A DNA stretch of 64,000 bases from CAVVAY01 sp963746465. Its GTDB lineage: Bacteria > Actinomycetota > Actinomycetes > JACCUZ01. Positions 25,304 to 35,120 of the stretch are shown here, piece by piece. Every line of letters starts with the position of its first letter. The stretch's first letter is position 1. The stretch is from the NCBI GenBank assembly GCA_963746465.1, contig CAVVAY010000008.1, positions 1 through 64,000 on the forward strand. Direction: 5' to 3'. The position numbers and the translations under genes are program-made. The notes below the pieces were generated by a model. It searched no databases and was not told the origin of the DNA. It saw only the letters and a program-made list of their open reading frames with translations.

Positions 25304-26035
25304 TCAGCGGACGCGCGGCTCGAGCAGGTACAGCTCGGACTCCTGCTTGTGGCAGCGCTCGTCGTGGCTGATCTGCCGGAGCAGGTCGGCCAGCGAGTCG
25401 AAGCGGCCGTACTCGGCGCACAGGACCGAGTCCCAGGAGGTCGTCTCGAACGTCGGGTTGGCCTCGACCATCTCGGCGTAGGTGTGCTCCGCGTGGTCCT
25501 CGAAGTCGGCGTTCAGTCGGTGGCTCCACGCCGGCTTGACGGCGTAGAGCAGCCAGCAGAAGTGCCACCAGCCGATCGAGATCAGCTGGGGGAGCAGCCG
25601 GAACCGCAGCCAGCCGGTCTTCCGGCCGCTGCGCTCGACCAGCTCGGCCATGATCAGCATGTGCCACTGCTCGTTGTCCTGCTGCGCCCGGAACTCGCGG
25701 ACCCGGTCCCAGATCCGCAGGGCGAGGCCGGTCCGGCGGTGCACCCGCGTGATGCGCTTGTACGACGCGTTCTCCCAGGTCTGGTACGGCACCCGGGCGA
25801 CGATCTCGAGCACCAGCGACTTCTCGAAGGTGGCTGCCTTCCCGTACAGCAGGTCCATCTGCCAGAACAGCAGCCTGGCGGCGAGGGAGTACGGCCGGCG
25901 GCGGGCGGCGAGGGTCTCGGCGTGGGTGCGCGCCAGCTGGTCGTGGCGCAGCTTGGGCGGGTCGCCGTGGTGCCCGTCGTGCTCGACGGGCCGGGCGTCG
26001 GGGGGAAAGGTGGTGGCGTCCAGCAGCATGGTCAT
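25304..26035 (-). CDS. Alternative oxidase (AOX) family di-iron protein
   Basis: A 243-residue protein with the helical-bundle di-iron pattern of alternative oxidases, monotopic membrane quinol oxidases that reduce O2 to water without proton pumping. Ligand motifs in order: LVLEIVARVPYQTW (first Glu), DNEQWHML (ExxH), DFEDHAEHTY (third-helix Glu, like LEEEAVHTY), and SHDERCHK (DExxH). Hydrophobic LISIGWWHFCWLLYAV supports membrane association. Start is ATG 26035. A 33-base interrupted palindrome lies 17-49 bases upstream. AOX is uncommon in Gram-positive bacteria, and as actinobacteria generally use menaquinone the electron donor is uncertain. Confidence 0.82.
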   Translation of the reverse strand: MTMLLDATTFPPDARPVEHDGHHGDPPKLRHDQLARTHAETLAARRRPYSLAARLLFWQMDLLYGKAATFEKSLVLEIVARVPYQTWENASYKRITRVHRRTGLALRIWDRVREFRAQQDNEQWHMLIMAELVERSGRKTGWLRFRLLPQLISIGWWHFCWLLYAVKPAWSHRLNADFEDHAEHTYAEMVEANPTFETTSWDSVLCAEYGRFDSLADLLRQISHDERCHKQESELYLLEPRVR

Positions 26036-26051
26036 GGCAGGTGCACTCCGG

Positions 26052-26084
26052 TCTCGGGTCGATGTCCTTGGCGACATCTCGAGA
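26052..26084. promoter_or_regulatory. Interrupted palindrome upstream of the AOX-family gene
   Basis: GATGTC-CTTGGC-GACATC (26061-26078) is a perfect 6-6-6 inverted repeat, flanked by outer TCTCG...CGAGA arms. It lies 17-49 bases before the AOX-family start codon, a good position for an operator. The regulator is not identifiable here. Confidence 0.5.
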
Positions 26085-26235
26085 CTGGCCGCCGGCGGCC
26101 CGGCCGACGACCGTGCGACCTGGTGAGTCGGCGGTGGGGGCAGCATCCCCGCGACCGGGGTACTGAGGCACTCAGGCGGTGGCCGGGCGGTCCCGGCGTG
26201 TCGGAACCGGGACAGCCGGGCACGATGCCCTACAA

Positions 26236-27567
26236 CTAGGAACAAGGCCCCTCGAAGCATGAGTTCGAGGGGCCTTGTGCTGTCCGGCGCTGGTCAGGTG
26301 CCGGCGGCGTCGCTGCCCAGGATGGCCTTGGTGGTCGACTCGGTCGCCGTTGCGGGTGTAGGTCGAGCACCACCGGGTCTCCCGGACGGTGGGAGCGGAC
26401 GGCGGCGATCAGCGCGTCCGCGCTGTCCACCGTCCGGTCGCCCACCTTGGTGATGACGTCGCCCTCAGCGAGCCCGGCCTTCTCGGCCGCCCCGCCACTG
26501 GTCACCTGGGCGACCAGGGCGCCGTCGGAGAAGGCCGACGAGCTGGTCGACGACTCGTCCCGGACGCTGACCCCGAGCTGGGCGTGCGTGGCCGACCCGG
26601 TGTCGATGAGCTGCTTGGCGATGGTGCGCGCCTGGTCGATCGGGATCGAGAAGCCGAGGCCGATCGAGCCCGACTGCCCGCCGGCGCTGGCGCCGAGGCT
26701 GGCGATCGCGCTGTTGATGCCCACGACCTCGCCGCGAAGGTTGACCAGGGGACCGCCCGAGTTGCCGGGGTTGATCGCGGCGTCGGTCTGGATGGCGTCG
26801 ATGACGGTGCTCACGTCCTCGGTCCCGGTGGCGTCGCCGGTGCGGACCGGACGGTTCAGCGCGCTGACGATGCCGCTGGTGACCGTGCCCTGCAGGCCCA
26901 GCGGGGAGCCGATCGCGACGACCTGCTCACCGGGGTCGAGGGCGGCCGAGCTGCCCAGGGTGGCCTTGGTCAGGCCACTGACGCCCTTGGCCTGGATGAC
27001 CGCCAGGTCGGTGACCGGGTCCCGGCCGACGATGCTCGCGTCCGCCGACGTGCCGTCGTTGAGGGTGACCGAGATGGTGCCGCCGGCGGCGGCACCGGCG
27101 ACGACGTGGTTGTTGGTGAGGATGAGCCCGTCGGACGACAGGACGATGCCGGTGCCCTCGCCGCCGCCCTGCGCCGTGCTCACCTCGATGGAGACCACGC
27201 TGGGAAGTACTGCGGTGGCCACCGCCTCGACCGAGCCGTCGGCGGCCGGGGTGTCGTTCCCCGTCGACGTGCCCTGCAGCGAGGTGCTGCTGGCCGGCGC
27301 GCTGGACGGGTCGGACCCGTCGAGCGCGCCGGTCAGTGCCGCCCCGGCACCGCCGCCCACCAGCCCGGCCGCCAGGGCGACCGCGGAGAGCAGGGCGATT
27401 CCCCGTCGGGGGCGCGGCGAGTCGGTCGCCTGCTCGGGCGTCGGGTGCGGGGTGCCGGGGGGCAGTCCGGAAGAGCCGGGAGCGCGCCAGGGGTCCTGCG
27501 CGTCATAGCCGGTGACCGGCGGGACAGTGGTGTCGTACGGCGGGAGGATGCGGGTCTGGTCGCTCAT
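26236..27567 (-). CDS. HtrA/DegP-like trypsin-type serine protease with PDZ domain, C-terminus frameshifted
   Basis: A membrane-anchored envelope protease, 443 residues as read. A Pro-rich cytosolic N-terminus (1-55) precedes one membrane helix (ALLSAVALAAGLVGGGAGAAL). The protease domain has the triad His in TNNHVV, Asp in DPVTDLAVI and Ser in NPGNSGGPL. The PDZ domain starts near 330 (LGVSVRDES, GLAEGDVITKVGDRTVDS). After DPVVLD the frame is wrong: nearby frames give YTRNGDRV, then TKAILGSDAAGT with a stop at 26294, just before a terminator hairpin. Two indels within about 26300-26345 therefore altered the last 30 residues. Start is ATG 27567. Confidence 0.88.
   Translation of the reverse strand: MSDQTRILPPYDTTVPPVTGYDAQDPWRAPGSSGLPPGTPHPTPEQATDSPRPRRGIALLSAVALAAGLVGGGAGAALTGALDGSDPSSAPASSTSLQGTSTGNDTPAADGSVEAVATAVLPSVVSIEVSTAQGGGEGTGIVLSSDGLILTNNHVVAGAAAGGTISVTLNDGTSADASIVGRDPVTDLAVIQAKGVSGLTKATLGSSAALDPGEQVVAIGSPLGLQGTVTSGIVSALNRPVRTGDATGTEDVSTVIDAIQTDAAINPGNSGGPLVNLRGEVVGINSAIASLGASAGGQSGSIGLGFSIPIDQARTIAKQLIDTGSATHAQLGVSVRDESSTSSSAFSDGALVAQVTSGGAAEKAGLAEGDVITKVGDRTVDSADALIAAVRSHRPGDPVVLDLHPQRRPSRPPRPSWAATPPAPDQRRTAQGPSNSCFEGPCS
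26241..26278. terminator. Bidirectional-type hairpin terminator after the htrA-like gene
   Basis: ACAAGGCCCCTCGAA and TTCGAGGGGCCTTGT form a 15-bp perfect stem around GCATGAG. It sits just past the ancestral htrA stop (26294, minus strand) and upstream of the AOX-family promoter region. Confidence 0.8.
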
Positions 27568-27650
27568 GTCCTCAACGGTGCGACCGGTTCCTGGGAGGAT
27601 CCTGTGAGGCACCGGGGAGTCCGCCACGAGGGTGCGTACGCGGCGCGCAG

Positions 27651-27656
27651 TAGCCT
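27651..27656 (+). promoter_or_regulatory. -10 box of a leaderless promoter for the alcohol dehydrogenase gene
   Basis: TAGCCT ends eight bases before the GTG start at 27665, so transcription would begin at or next to the start codon. No ribosome-binding site is present. Confidence 0.45.
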
Positions 27657-27664
27657 CGCCGGTC

Positions 27665-28738
27665 GTGCGGGCACTGGTGCTGGACGAGTTCGGCGGCCCG
27701 GTCGCCGTCCGTGCGGTGCCCGACCCGGTCCCGGCCGCGCACGGTGTCGTCGTCCGGGTCGAGGCGACCGGGCTGTGCCGCAGCGACTGGCACGCCTGGG
27801 CCGGCCACGACCGCACCATCGCGCTCCCGCACGTGCCCGGTCACGAGCTGGCCGGGACGGTCGCCGAGACCGGTCCGGAGGTGCGCGGCTGGCAGGTCGG
27901 CGACCGGGTCACGGTGCCGTTCGTGTGCGCCTGCGGGACCTGTCCGTCCTGCCTCGCCGGCGACCACCAGGTCTGCGACCGGCAGACCCAGCCGGGCTTC
28001 ACCGGCTGGGGTTCTTTCGCCGAGCTGGTCGCCCTCGACCACGCCGACGTGAACCTCGTCGCCCTGCCGGACGAGCTCGATGCGGTGACGGCAGCGGCGC
28101 TCGGCTGCCGCTTCGCGACCGCCTTCCGGGCGGTGGTGCAGCAGGGCCGGGTCAAGCCCGGTGACTGGGTGGCGGTGCACGGCTGCGGCGGGGTGGGGCT
28201 GTCGGCCGTCATGGTGGCGGTGGCGGCGGGTGCCCGGGTGGTGGCCGTCGACGTCACGCCGGCCGCCCTGGAGCTGGCCGGACGGTTCGGTGCGGTGGAG
28301 CTGGTCGACGCTTCCGCGACCGACCCGGCGCGGGCGGTGCGGGCGGTCACCGGGGGTGGCGCCGCCCTGTCGCTGGACGCGTTCGGCAGCCACCCGACCG
28401 CGGCGGCCTCGGTGCGCAGCCTGGCCAAGCGCGGCCGGCACGTGCAGGTCGGCCTGCTGCCGCCCGACCTGCCGTCAGCTGATCGTGAGCCGTCCTTACC
28501 GATGGCGCGGGTCATCGCGCACGAGCTGGAGATCGTGGGCAGCCACGGGATGGCCGCGCACGACTACCCGGCGATGCTCGCGCTGGTGGCCGAGGGTCGG
28601 CTCCGGCCGGGCCTGCTGGTGACCCGCCGGCTCAGCCTCGAGGAGGCGGCCGCGGCGCTGCCCGCGATGGGGGAGCCGGGGTACCCGGCCGGCATCAGCG
28701 TGATCCTCCCCGCCCACGAGATGTCCGGAAACGGGTGA
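27665..28738 (+). CDS. Zinc-dependent alcohol dehydrogenase family protein
   Basis: A 357-residue medium-chain dehydrogenase/reductase. Catalytic zinc ligands: Cys in TGLCRSDWH (near 38) and His-Glu in PGHELAG (near 60). The structural-zinc lobe has four Cys in CACGTCPSCLAGDHQVC (near 90-106). The Rossmann fold has VHGCGGVGLSAVMVA (near 170) and AVDVTPAAL. Family members oxidise alcohols or reduce aldehydes with NAD(P)H; the substrate is unknown. Start GTG 27665 gives the typical N-terminus VRALVLDEFGGP and lies eight bases after a -10 box. Confidence 0.92.
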   Translation: MRALVLDEFGGPVAVRAVPDPVPAAHGVVVRVEATGLCRSDWHAWAGHDRTIALPHVPGHELAGTVAETGPEVRGWQVGDRVTVPFVCACGTCPSCLAGDHQVCDRQTQPGFTGWGSFAELVALDHADVNLVALPDELDAVTAAALGCRFATAFRAVVQQGRVKPGDWVAVHGCGGVGLSAVMVAVAAGARVVAVDVTPAALELAGRFGAVELVDASATDPARAVRAVTGGGAALSLDAFGSHPTAAASVRSLAKRGRHVQVGLLPPDLPSADREPSLPMARVIAHELEIVGSHGMAAHDYPAMLALVAEGRLRPGLLVTRRLSLEEAAAALPAMGEPGYPAGISVILPAHEMSGNG

Positions 28739-28794
28739 GACGTCCCGTGGCGGGGTAGGCCCAAGGCGTCCACGACGACACCTGGGGGCCTGCA

Positions 28795-30225
28795 ATGGCG
28801 ACGACCCACCCGTCCGGCGGCCACAGCGTCGCCGACGCGTTCCCGACCTCGCACCTCGCCCGCCCGCAGGTCCGCGACCTGCCGGAGCCGCCGCCGTCGC
28901 TGGCCCGGATGATCGGGCCGGGCATCATCGCGGCCGGCGTCGGGCTCGCCTCCGGGGAGTTCATCCTCTACCCCTACATCGCCTCGCAGGTCGGGCTGGT
29001 GTTCGTCTGGGCGGCGCTGGTCGGGCTGGTGACGCAGTACTTCCTCAACATGGAGATCGAGCGCTACACACTGGCGACCGGCGAGACGGCGCTGACCGGC
29101 TTCAGCCGGTACTGGCGGCACTGGGGCCTGTTCTTCGCGTTGATGACGTACTTCGCGAATCTCTGGCCGGGGTGGGTCACCAGCTCGGCCACCCTGGTCA
29201 CCTACCTGTGGGGCGGCAACGCCAACTGGATCGCGATGGGGATGCTCGTCGCGATCGGCGCGATCCTCACGCTGGCACCGGTCGTCTACGTCGCGCTGGA
29301 GCGCGCCGAGATGCTCAAGGTCGCCGGCGTCCTGCTGCTGGTCGTGGTCGCAGCCCTGTTCGCCGTCACCGCCGAGGCCTGGGCCGACCTCCCGAAGACC
29401 GTGACCGACGCGTCTGTCCCGGCTTCCGAGCTGGGCTGGGCGACCCTGCTCGGCGCGCTGGCCTTCGCCGGTGCCGGCGGCGGTCAGAACCTGGTCCAGA
29501 GCAACTGGATCCGTGACAAGCGCTTCGGCATGGGCGCCCTGGTGCCGCGGATCGAGAGCCCGCTGACCGGCGAGCCGCAGGCCGCCCCCAGCTCGGGCTA
29601 CATCTTCGAGCCCACCGAGCCGAACATGGCGCGCTGGCGGACCTGGTGGCGGTTCGCGAACAAGGAGCAGCTGTTCACCTTCGTGCTCATCACGTTCGTG
29701 TCGATCGTGTTCACCTCGTTGCTGGCCTACTCCACCGTCTTCGGCCGGGACGGCCTGCCGGACGACATCGCCTTCCTCGAGGTCGAGGGCAATGCGCTCA
29801 AGGACTCCGTCGGCCCCTGGTTCGGCGCGTTCTTCTGGTTCATCGGCGCGATGTCGCTGTTCCTCGCTGCGCTGGGCATCGTCGACTACACCAGCCGGCT
29901 CGCCGCCGACGTCCTCAAGACGTCCTACCTGCAGGAGCGCAACGAGAGCCGGCTGTACTTCGGTCTGGTGTGGGGTCTGGTGGCGATCGGCATCGTGGTG
30001 CTGCTCGCAGGCTTCGACCAGCCGCTGGTGCTGATCGTCATCTCGGCCTGCGTCGGTGGCGTGATGATGTTCGTCTACTCCGCGCTGCTCGCCCTGATCA
30101 ACCGGAAGCTGCTCCCGGAGCCGATCCGGGTGCGCGGCGTCCGGCTGGCCGCCCTCGGCTGGTCGTTCGCGCTCTTCGGGGTGCTGTCGGTCCTCACCAT
30201 CGCCGACCGGCTCAAGGAGTTCTGA
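28795..30225 (+). CDS. Nramp-superfamily transporter-like protein lacking canonical metal ligands
   Basis: A 476-residue polytopic membrane protein with 11-12 helices and the Nramp fold pattern. TM1 reads IGPGIIAAGVGLASGEFILY; the Asp-Pro-Gly-Asn motif that binds Mn2+/Fe2+ in true Nramp proteins is replaced by Ala-Ser-Gly-Glu. TM6 reads AFAGAGGGQNLVQSN, without the Met-Pro-His motif. A long cytosolic loop (about 235-285) carries RDKRFGMGAL. It is therefore a divergent member whose substrate may not be Mn or Fe. It starts 56 bases after the dehydrogenase gene on the same strand. Confidence 0.82.
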   Translation: MATTHPSGGHSVADAFPTSHLARPQVRDLPEPPPSLARMIGPGIIAAGVGLASGEFILYPYIASQVGLVFVWAALVGLVTQYFLNMEIERYTLATGETALTGFSRYWRHWGLFFALMTYFANLWPGWVTSSATLVTYLWGGNANWIAMGMLVAIGAILTLAPVVYVALERAEMLKVAGVLLLVVVAALFAVTAEAWADLPKTVTDASVPASELGWATLLGALAFAGAGGGQNLVQSNWIRDKRFGMGALVPRIESPLTGEPQAAPSSGYIFEPTEPNMARWRTWWRFANKEQLFTFVLITFVSIVFTSLLAYSTVFGRDGLPDDIAFLEVEGNALKDSVGPWFGAFFWFIGAMSLFLAALGIVDYTSRLAADVLKTSYLQERNESRLYFGLVWGLVAIGIVVLLAGFDQPLVLIVISACVGGVMMFVYSALLALINRKLLPEPIRVRGVRLAALGWSFALFGVLSVLTIADRLKEF

Positions 30226-30305
30226 GCGCCGACCTCGGCCACTCGGCCCGCCGGTCCTCTGCGAGACTGGGTGTGCGCACCGCGACCGAAGGGAAGTGAC
30301 CGGAG

Positions 30306-31589
<1,284 letters not shown>

Positions 31590-31692
31590 GACAGCGGCCC
31601 AGACAGGGCATTCCGCCGATCCCAGGACCGTTGGCTCCGCTTTACTCGTTCCTGACTCGTGCCGATAGGTGAGCGATGAAGGAGGGCGAGGC

Positions 31693-34026
31693 GTGAGCGT
31701 GCTCGGGGCCCAGCCCAAGCGCGCCATCAGCTGGTGCTTCGACGCCACCGTGGTGGTGGGCGGCGGGCTCGTGGGGCTGGTGGCGGTGTTCACCATGTGC
31801 TTCGGCGGACACTTCGACACGCACTGGCTGCTCGCTCTGCTGATCGGGGCACCGGTCACCGCCCTGATGAGCCGGTTCCCGCTCATCCTCAACCGCTCGT
31901 CCAGCGGCATCGAGGTCGGCTTCGACTCCGCCGTGCTGGTCTTCCTCGCTTGCTTCGAGGGTGGGTACGGGGCGCTCGGGGTCTGGGCGGTCGGCCAGAC
32001 CCTGTCGCAGTTCAGCCGGACCAAGCGCCTCGACGTCCGGTTCTTCAACGTCGGTCTCGGCATCCTGTCCGGCTACGTCGCACTCGTGGTCATGCGGTGG
32101 GTGGGCGCACTGGGCAGCACCACGCCGCGCGAGCTGGTGGCCGTCGGCCTCGGGTGCGCTGCGTTCTTCCTGGTCGACTACGTGATCTCGGCCGTGTCGA
32201 TCGCGTTGGAGGACCGCTCCCCGCTGAACGCCGAGCTGCGGCAGAGCACCGGCCTCGCGGCACTCGGGGTCTTCGTCGCCATCGACAGCCTGGGCTACCT
32301 CGCCGCCCTGGTCGCCCGTGAGCTGCCGCCGTTCACCTACGTCCTGCTCGCCGTGCCGGTGTTCACCATCCTGGTGGCGACCCGCGCCCTGTCCCGTGGC
32401 CGCGAGCACCGCCGAAGGCTGAGCGCCCTGTTCGACGCCGCCGCCGAGGCCCAGGTGGTCGAGTCGGAGGCCGATCTGGAGACGGTGCTGCGCGACAACG
32501 CCCGCGCTGCGGTCGCCAGCCGCTTCGCCGACCTGCGCGCGGACGGACCACTGCCGAAGGAGATCGGTGCCCGGGTCCGGGCCGGCAGCCGGACCATGTG
32601 GCTCGTAGCCCCGGCGGTCAACCGGGCACGGGCCTCCATCGAGGGCGACCGACGGGCCCTCGAGGCCCTGGCAACGGTGGGCGAGGAGGCGTTCTCGCGG
32701 CTCAGCCTGACCGACGAGATGGGCCGCCTCGCCCGGCACGACGCCCTCACCGCCCTGCCCAACCGGATGCTCTTCCTGGACCGCGTCGAGCAGGCCGTGA
32801 TCCGGGCCCGTCGCCACGACGCGACGCTGGCCGTGCTGTTCCTCGACCTGGACGGCTTCAAGGGCGTCAACGACCGGTTCGGCCACGCGGAGGGCGACGA
32901 GCTGCTCAAGACCGTCGCGGCCCGCCTCGTCAGCTGCGTGCGGGCGGCCGACTCGGTGGCCCGGCTGGGCGGCGACGAGTTCGCCGTGCTGCTGGAAGGC
33001 GTGGAGGGGATCGGCGAGCTCGAGGAGCTCTGCCGGCGGCTGCTGGGCGCACTGCGTCGCGAGATCCGGGTGATGGGCCACGAGGTGGTGGTCGGCGCCA
33101 GCATCGGGGTGGCGGTGGCCGGCCCGGACGACGACGCCGCCGGGCTGCTTCGCAACGCCGACATGGCGATGTACCGCGCCAAGGCGCTGGGCAAGGACCG
33201 GTTCTTCGTCTACCAGCCGTCGCTGCGCGAGGAGAACGTCCGGCGGCTCGAGCTCATCGAGGCGCTCCGCCGCGGAATCTCCAGCGAGCTGGTGGTGCAC
33301 TACCAGCCGATCGTCGACCTGGTGCGCGGCCGGATCGACGGCTTCGAGGCGCTGGTGCGCTGGCAGCGCCCGGACGGGCTGATGGCCCCCGACGCGTTCA
33401 TCGCCGCGGCCGAGGAGAGCGGCCTGATCACCGAGCTGGGGGAGCGGGTGCTCTCCCGCGTCGTGGAGGACGCGGCATCCCTCGCGCAGGCTGCCGCCCG
33501 GCCGTTGACGCTGGGCGTGAACATGTCGGCCCACCAGCTGCGCGACCCCGGCTTCCTCGACCTGGTGGAGCGCGCCGTGACCGGCCTGGGGGACAACCAC
33601 CTGGTCCTGGAGATGACCGAGACCGTGGTGGTCGCCAACGACGCCGAGACCGACCACGCCCTGCGCGCCCTGCGCGGGCTGGGGGCCGGCCTGGCGATCG
33701 ACGACTTCGGCGTGGGCTTCTCCTCGATCGGCTACCTGCAGCACCTGCCGGTCGACACGCTCAAGATCGACCGCAGCTTCACCCGGGACATCGACGTCAG
33801 CCCACGGGCCGCTGCTCTGGTGGAAGCCATCCTGGTGATGGGGGCGGCCCTGGACCTCAAGGTGGTGGCCGAAGGCATCGAGCGACCGGCCCAGATGTCC
33901 CGGCTGCGGCAGGCGGGCTGCACGCTCGGCCAGGGCTACCTGTTCGGCCGGCCGCAAGCGCTGCCGGAGATGATCCGGCTGCTGCACGAGGGGCTCGCGC
34001 TGGACGTCGTCGCGCCGGTGCGCTGA
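31693..34026 (+). CDS. Membrane GGDEF-EAL protein (cyclic-di-GMP turnover)
   Basis: A 777-residue protein with seven membrane helices in the first 240 residues, a linker, a GGDEF domain (about 345-510) with intact RLGGDEFAVL, and an EAL domain (about 520-770) with intact GFEALVRW, DDFGVGFSSI, LKIDRSF and VVAEGIERP. Both diguanylate cyclase and phosphodiesterase sites look complete, so the protein may make, break or switch c-di-GMP. Start set at GTG 31693 with AAGGAGGG upstream; an in-frame GTG at 31669 is an alternative. Confidence 0.92.
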   Translation: MSVLGAQPKRAISWCFDATVVVGGGLVGLVAVFTMCFGGHFDTHWLLALLIGAPVTALMSRFPLILNRSSSGIEVGFDSAVLVFLACFEGGYGALGVWAVGQTLSQFSRTKRLDVRFFNVGLGILSGYVALVVMRWVGALGSTTPRELVAVGLGCAAFFLVDYVISAVSIALEDRSPLNAELRQSTGLAALGVFVAIDSLGYLAALVARELPPFTYVLLAVPVFTILVATRALSRGREHRRRLSALFDAAAEAQVVESEADLETVLRDNARAAVASRFADLRADGPLPKEIGARVRAGSRTMWLVAPAVNRARASIEGDRRALEALATVGEEAFSRLSLTDEMGRLARHDALTALPNRMLFLDRVEQAVIRARRHDATLAVLFLDLDGFKGVNDRFGHAEGDELLKTVAARLVSCVRAADSVARLGGDEFAVLLEGVEGIGELEELCRRLLGALRREIRVMGHEVVVGASIGVAVAGPDDDAAGLLRNADMAMYRAKALGKDRFFVYQPSLREENVRRLELIEALRRGISSELVVHYQPIVDLVRGRIDGFEALVRWQRPDGLMAPDAFIAAAEESGLITELGERVLSRVVEDAASLAQAAARPLTLGVNMSAHQLRDPGFLDLVERAVTGLGDNHLVLEMTETVVVANDAETDHALRALRGLGAGLAIDDFGVGFSSIGYLQHLPVDTLKIDRSFTRDIDVSPRAAALVEAILVMGAALDLKVVAEGIERPAQMSRLRQAGCTLGQGYLFGRPQALPEMIRLLHEGLALDVVAPVR

Positions 34027-34076
34027 TCTCTCGACACGCCAGCGGTGTTTACCGGCCGTCGGCTCGGCTACCCTGC

Positions 34077-34102
34077 TACCTACGGTGACGTAACCGTAAG
34101 TA
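34077..34102. promoter_or_regulatory. 26-bp near-palindromic operator at the desaturase promoter
   Basis: TACCTACGGTGACG followed by TAACCGTAAGTA equals its own reverse complement at all but two base pairs (four positions). Core arms are TACGGT/ACCGTA. It lies just downstream of a TACCCT -10-like box (34069-34074), covering the likely transcription start of the desaturase gene. A TetR-type fatty-acid repressor is the obvious candidate, by inference. Confidence 0.6.
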
Positions 34103-34136
34103 CCACGCTCACCTCGACCCTCCCCGGAGGCATCCC

Positions 34137-35102
34137 TTGACCGTCGACGTCCGCCCGCTGACCCAGACCGACCTGCTGCGCGAGCTGGAGCCGGTGGTCG
34201 AGGAGAACCTCGACCGCCACCTCAAGGTGGCCAAGGAGTGGATGCCGCACGAGTACGTGCCGTGGAGCCAGGGCCGAGACTTCGACGGTGTCCTCGGGGG
34301 CGAGGCCTGGGAGCCCGGCGACTCGACGATGTCCGACGTCGCCCGCACCAGCCTGATCGTCAACCTGCTCACCGAGGACAACCTGCCGAGCTACCACCAC
34401 GAGATCGCCACCGTCTTCGGCCGCGACGCCGCGTGGGGCACCTGGGTGCACCAGTGGACGGCCGAGGAGGGCCGGCATGCGATCGCCATCCGCGACTACC
34501 TGCTGGTGACCCGCGCCGTCGACCCGGTCGCCCTGGAGCGGGCCCGGATGACGCACATGGCCGCCGGCTTCGAGTCGGCCAACCACGACGACCTGCTGCG
34601 GTCGCTGGCCTACGTGTCGTTCCAGGAGCTCGCGACCCGCATCTCGCACCGCAACACCGGCAAGATCACCCGGGACCCGATCGGTGACCAGCTGCTGGCC
34701 CGGATCGCGCTGGACGAGAACCTGCACATGCTCTTCTACCGCAACCTGCTCGGCGCGGCCCTCGAGGTCTCGCCGAACCAGACCATGCGGGCGATCACCG
34801 AGGTCGTGAAGTCCTTCGAGATGCCGGGTCACTCGATCGAGGACTTCACCCGCAAGTCGGTGCAGATCGCGCTGTCGGGCATCTACGACCTGCGCATCCA
34901 CCGCGACGACGTGCTGGCCCCGGTGCTGCGGGCCTGGGGCGTCTTCGACCTGGAAGGGCTCGACGCCGACGGCGAGGCGGCTCGCGAGGAGCTGCAGGCG
35001 GTGCTGGACGAGCTCGACCAGGCCGCGTCCCGGTTCGAGGAGAAGCGGGTCGCCCACCACGACAAGCTGGCGGCTCGCGGGCACGTGATCGAGCGGGTCT
35101 GA
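34137..35102 (+). CDS. Acyl-[acyl-carrier-protein] desaturase
   Basis: A 321-residue soluble di-iron desaturase of the plant stearoyl-ACP/mycobacterial DesA type, introducing double bonds into acyl-ACP chains. Iron ligands are visible: Glu in NLLTEDNLPSYHHE (near 80), EEGRH (near 113), Glu in SFQELATRI and DENLH (near 195). Start is the TTG at 34137, preceded by GGAGG at six bases; no better start is in frame. A near-palindromic operator covers its promoter, suggesting control by membrane-lipid or acyl-CoA status. Confidence 0.92.
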   Translation: MTVDVRPLTQTDLLRELEPVVEENLDRHLKVAKEWMPHEYVPWSQGRDFDGVLGGEAWEPGDSTMSDVARTSLIVNLLTEDNLPSYHHEIATVFGRDAAWGTWVHQWTAEEGRHAIAIRDYLLVTRAVDPVALERARMTHMAAGFESANHDDLLRSLAYVSFQELATRISHRNTGKITRDPIGDQLLARIALDENLHMLFYRNLLGAALEVSPNQTMRAITEVVKSFEMPGHSIEDFTRKSVQIALSGIYDLRIHRDDVLAPVLRAWGVFDLEGLDADGEAAREELQAVLDELDQAASRFEEKRVAHHDKLAARGHVIERV

Positions 35103-35120
35103 CCGCTCGACGCTCGACAG

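Noticed and set aside
31642..33987. Large minus-strand frame opposite the GGDEF-EAL gene
   Set aside because: His/Gln/Arg-rich composition typical of antisense translation, with no recognisable domain; the plus strand has GGDEF and EAL motifs.
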